This document shows positions 63,771 to 64,000 of a stretch of 64,000 bases of DNA, in pieces. A program made the position numbers and the translations under genes. The notes below the pieces were generated by a model. The model was not told where the DNA came from and made no database searches. It was given only the letters and a program-made list of their open reading frames with translations. The DNA is from Apostichopus japonicus. Lineage: Eukaryota; Echinodermata; Holothuroidea; Aspidochirotida; Stichopodidae. Location: the NCBI RefSeq assembly GCF_037975245.1, contig NC_092571.1, forward strand, positions 21,501,917 through 21,565,916, in the 5' to 3' direction. Each line of letters begins with the position of its first letter. Position 1 is the first letter of the stretch.

Positions 63771-64000
63771 GCCGATCTTTTACAGCAAGTGCCTACACGG
63801 GGAGCTGTAAGTATTAGTTAATCCACCTAATATCTCAGTCCATACAGTGGCGCGATGGCTTGGCGCACTGTGCGAGCTGATGATCGAGACTCTCTTTTGC
63901 ATCCGTGGTTCGAACCCCGGGTGATGACGTCTTTTACAGCAAGTGCCTACACGGGGAGCTGTAAGTATTAGTTAATCCACCTAATATCTCAGTCCATACA
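63771..64000 (+). repeat. last L monomer and partial S monomer at the window edge
   Basis: A normal L unit (63771-63935) and the first 65 bases of an S unit, cut just before its A box. The array clearly continues past the window. Confidence 0.95.

Larger units (their letters stand above)
17648..64000 (+). repeat. tRNA-derived satellite array, right contig block (about 293 monomers)
   Basis: This is the same satellite, in the same orientation, continuing to the window end. From 22708 onward I count 148 S and 113 L units including the last partial one. The first 5 kb repeats the left block's variant order. From about 25 kb the CCACCTAAT form is nearly fixed and the array is more uniform. Diagnostic changes then become CATCCATGG (29.7-37.2 kb) and GCGTGATGG (abundant after 47 kb). 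There is no coding sequence. Every full unit carries TAA, TAG and TAA in three different forward frames within about 14 bp (39-41, 46-48 and 50-52 in the first unit), so forward ORFs cannot cross a complete monomer. Confidence 0.97.

Noticed and set aside
63546-63821. Open reading frames of about 62-65 codons on both strands
   Set aside because: They exist only because the 49-bp deletion at 63655 removes the stop-rich spacer. The encoded peptides are repeat translation with no domain, and neighbouring units are stopped in all frames.
1-64000. CRISPR array
   Set aside because: Repeat units are directly adjacent with no unique spacers, and units are over 150 bp with internal Pol III boxes. No cas-like gene is present.
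1-64000. 5S rDNA cluster or another rRNA repeat
   Set aside because: Monomer length and motifs do not fit. The promoter layout is the tRNA type (A and B box), and no 5S-like internal control region is visible.
1-64000. Telomeric or subtelomeric simple repeats, or an inserted transposon with coding capacity
   Set aside because: No short telomere-like tandem, no terminal inverted repeats and no break in the monomer phase except the gap and the small indels listed.

Overview
The whole window is one satellite DNA array. I find no protein-coding gene and no unique single-copy sequence. By hand I count about 403 head-to-tail monomers, all in the same orientation: 211 short (S, 154 bp), 191 long (L, 165 bp) and one partial unit of unknown class at the right edge of the gap. 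Summing these lengths with the small indels noted below reproduces the spans 2-17455 and 22708-63935 exactly, so the unit list is self-consistent. Each monomer carries a tRNA-derived core with an RNA polymerase III A-box-like motif (TGGCGCGATGG), a perfect B box (GGTTCGAACCC) and a T4 run. This is the layout of a tRNA-derived SINE head. It points to a eukaryote, most likely an animal, but the sequence alone does not give the species.

Layout. (1) 2-11062: a heterogeneous zone with higher-order repeats (HORs). A 10-monomer, 1594-bp unit (3212-4805, 4806-6399, 8017-9610, with shortened copies at 2-1441 and 1442-2397) is nested in a 3211-bp unit. (2) 10313-15372: a mosaic of the same variants that reappears unit for unit at 17648-22707, offset 7335 bp. 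(3) 15373-17547: a tail rich in single-base indels, ending at a 100-N assembly gap (17548-17647). (4) 22708-29746: more uniform units with a local 804-bp duplication. (5) 29747-37996: an 11-monomer, 1749-bp HOR marked by CATCCATGG in S units. (6) 38315-47178: nearly uniform units. (7) 47179-64000: S-rich HORs marked by GCGTGATGG, with periods of 154 plus multiples of 319 bp (473, 792, 1111). A 49-bp-deleted monomer lies near the end.

How it fits together. S and L differ by an 11-bp segment flanked by 6-bp direct repeats (TCTTTT). They tend to alternate as a 319-bp dimer, and most diagnostic variants stay with one class. L units are in the majority at the left end and S units at the right end. 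This looks like an array growing by unequal exchange and local block duplication. The most practical point for a user is that the 7335-bp duplication straddles the N gap and the contig end next to it is error-rich. Part of the apparent duplication may therefore be an unmerged contig overlap rather than biology.
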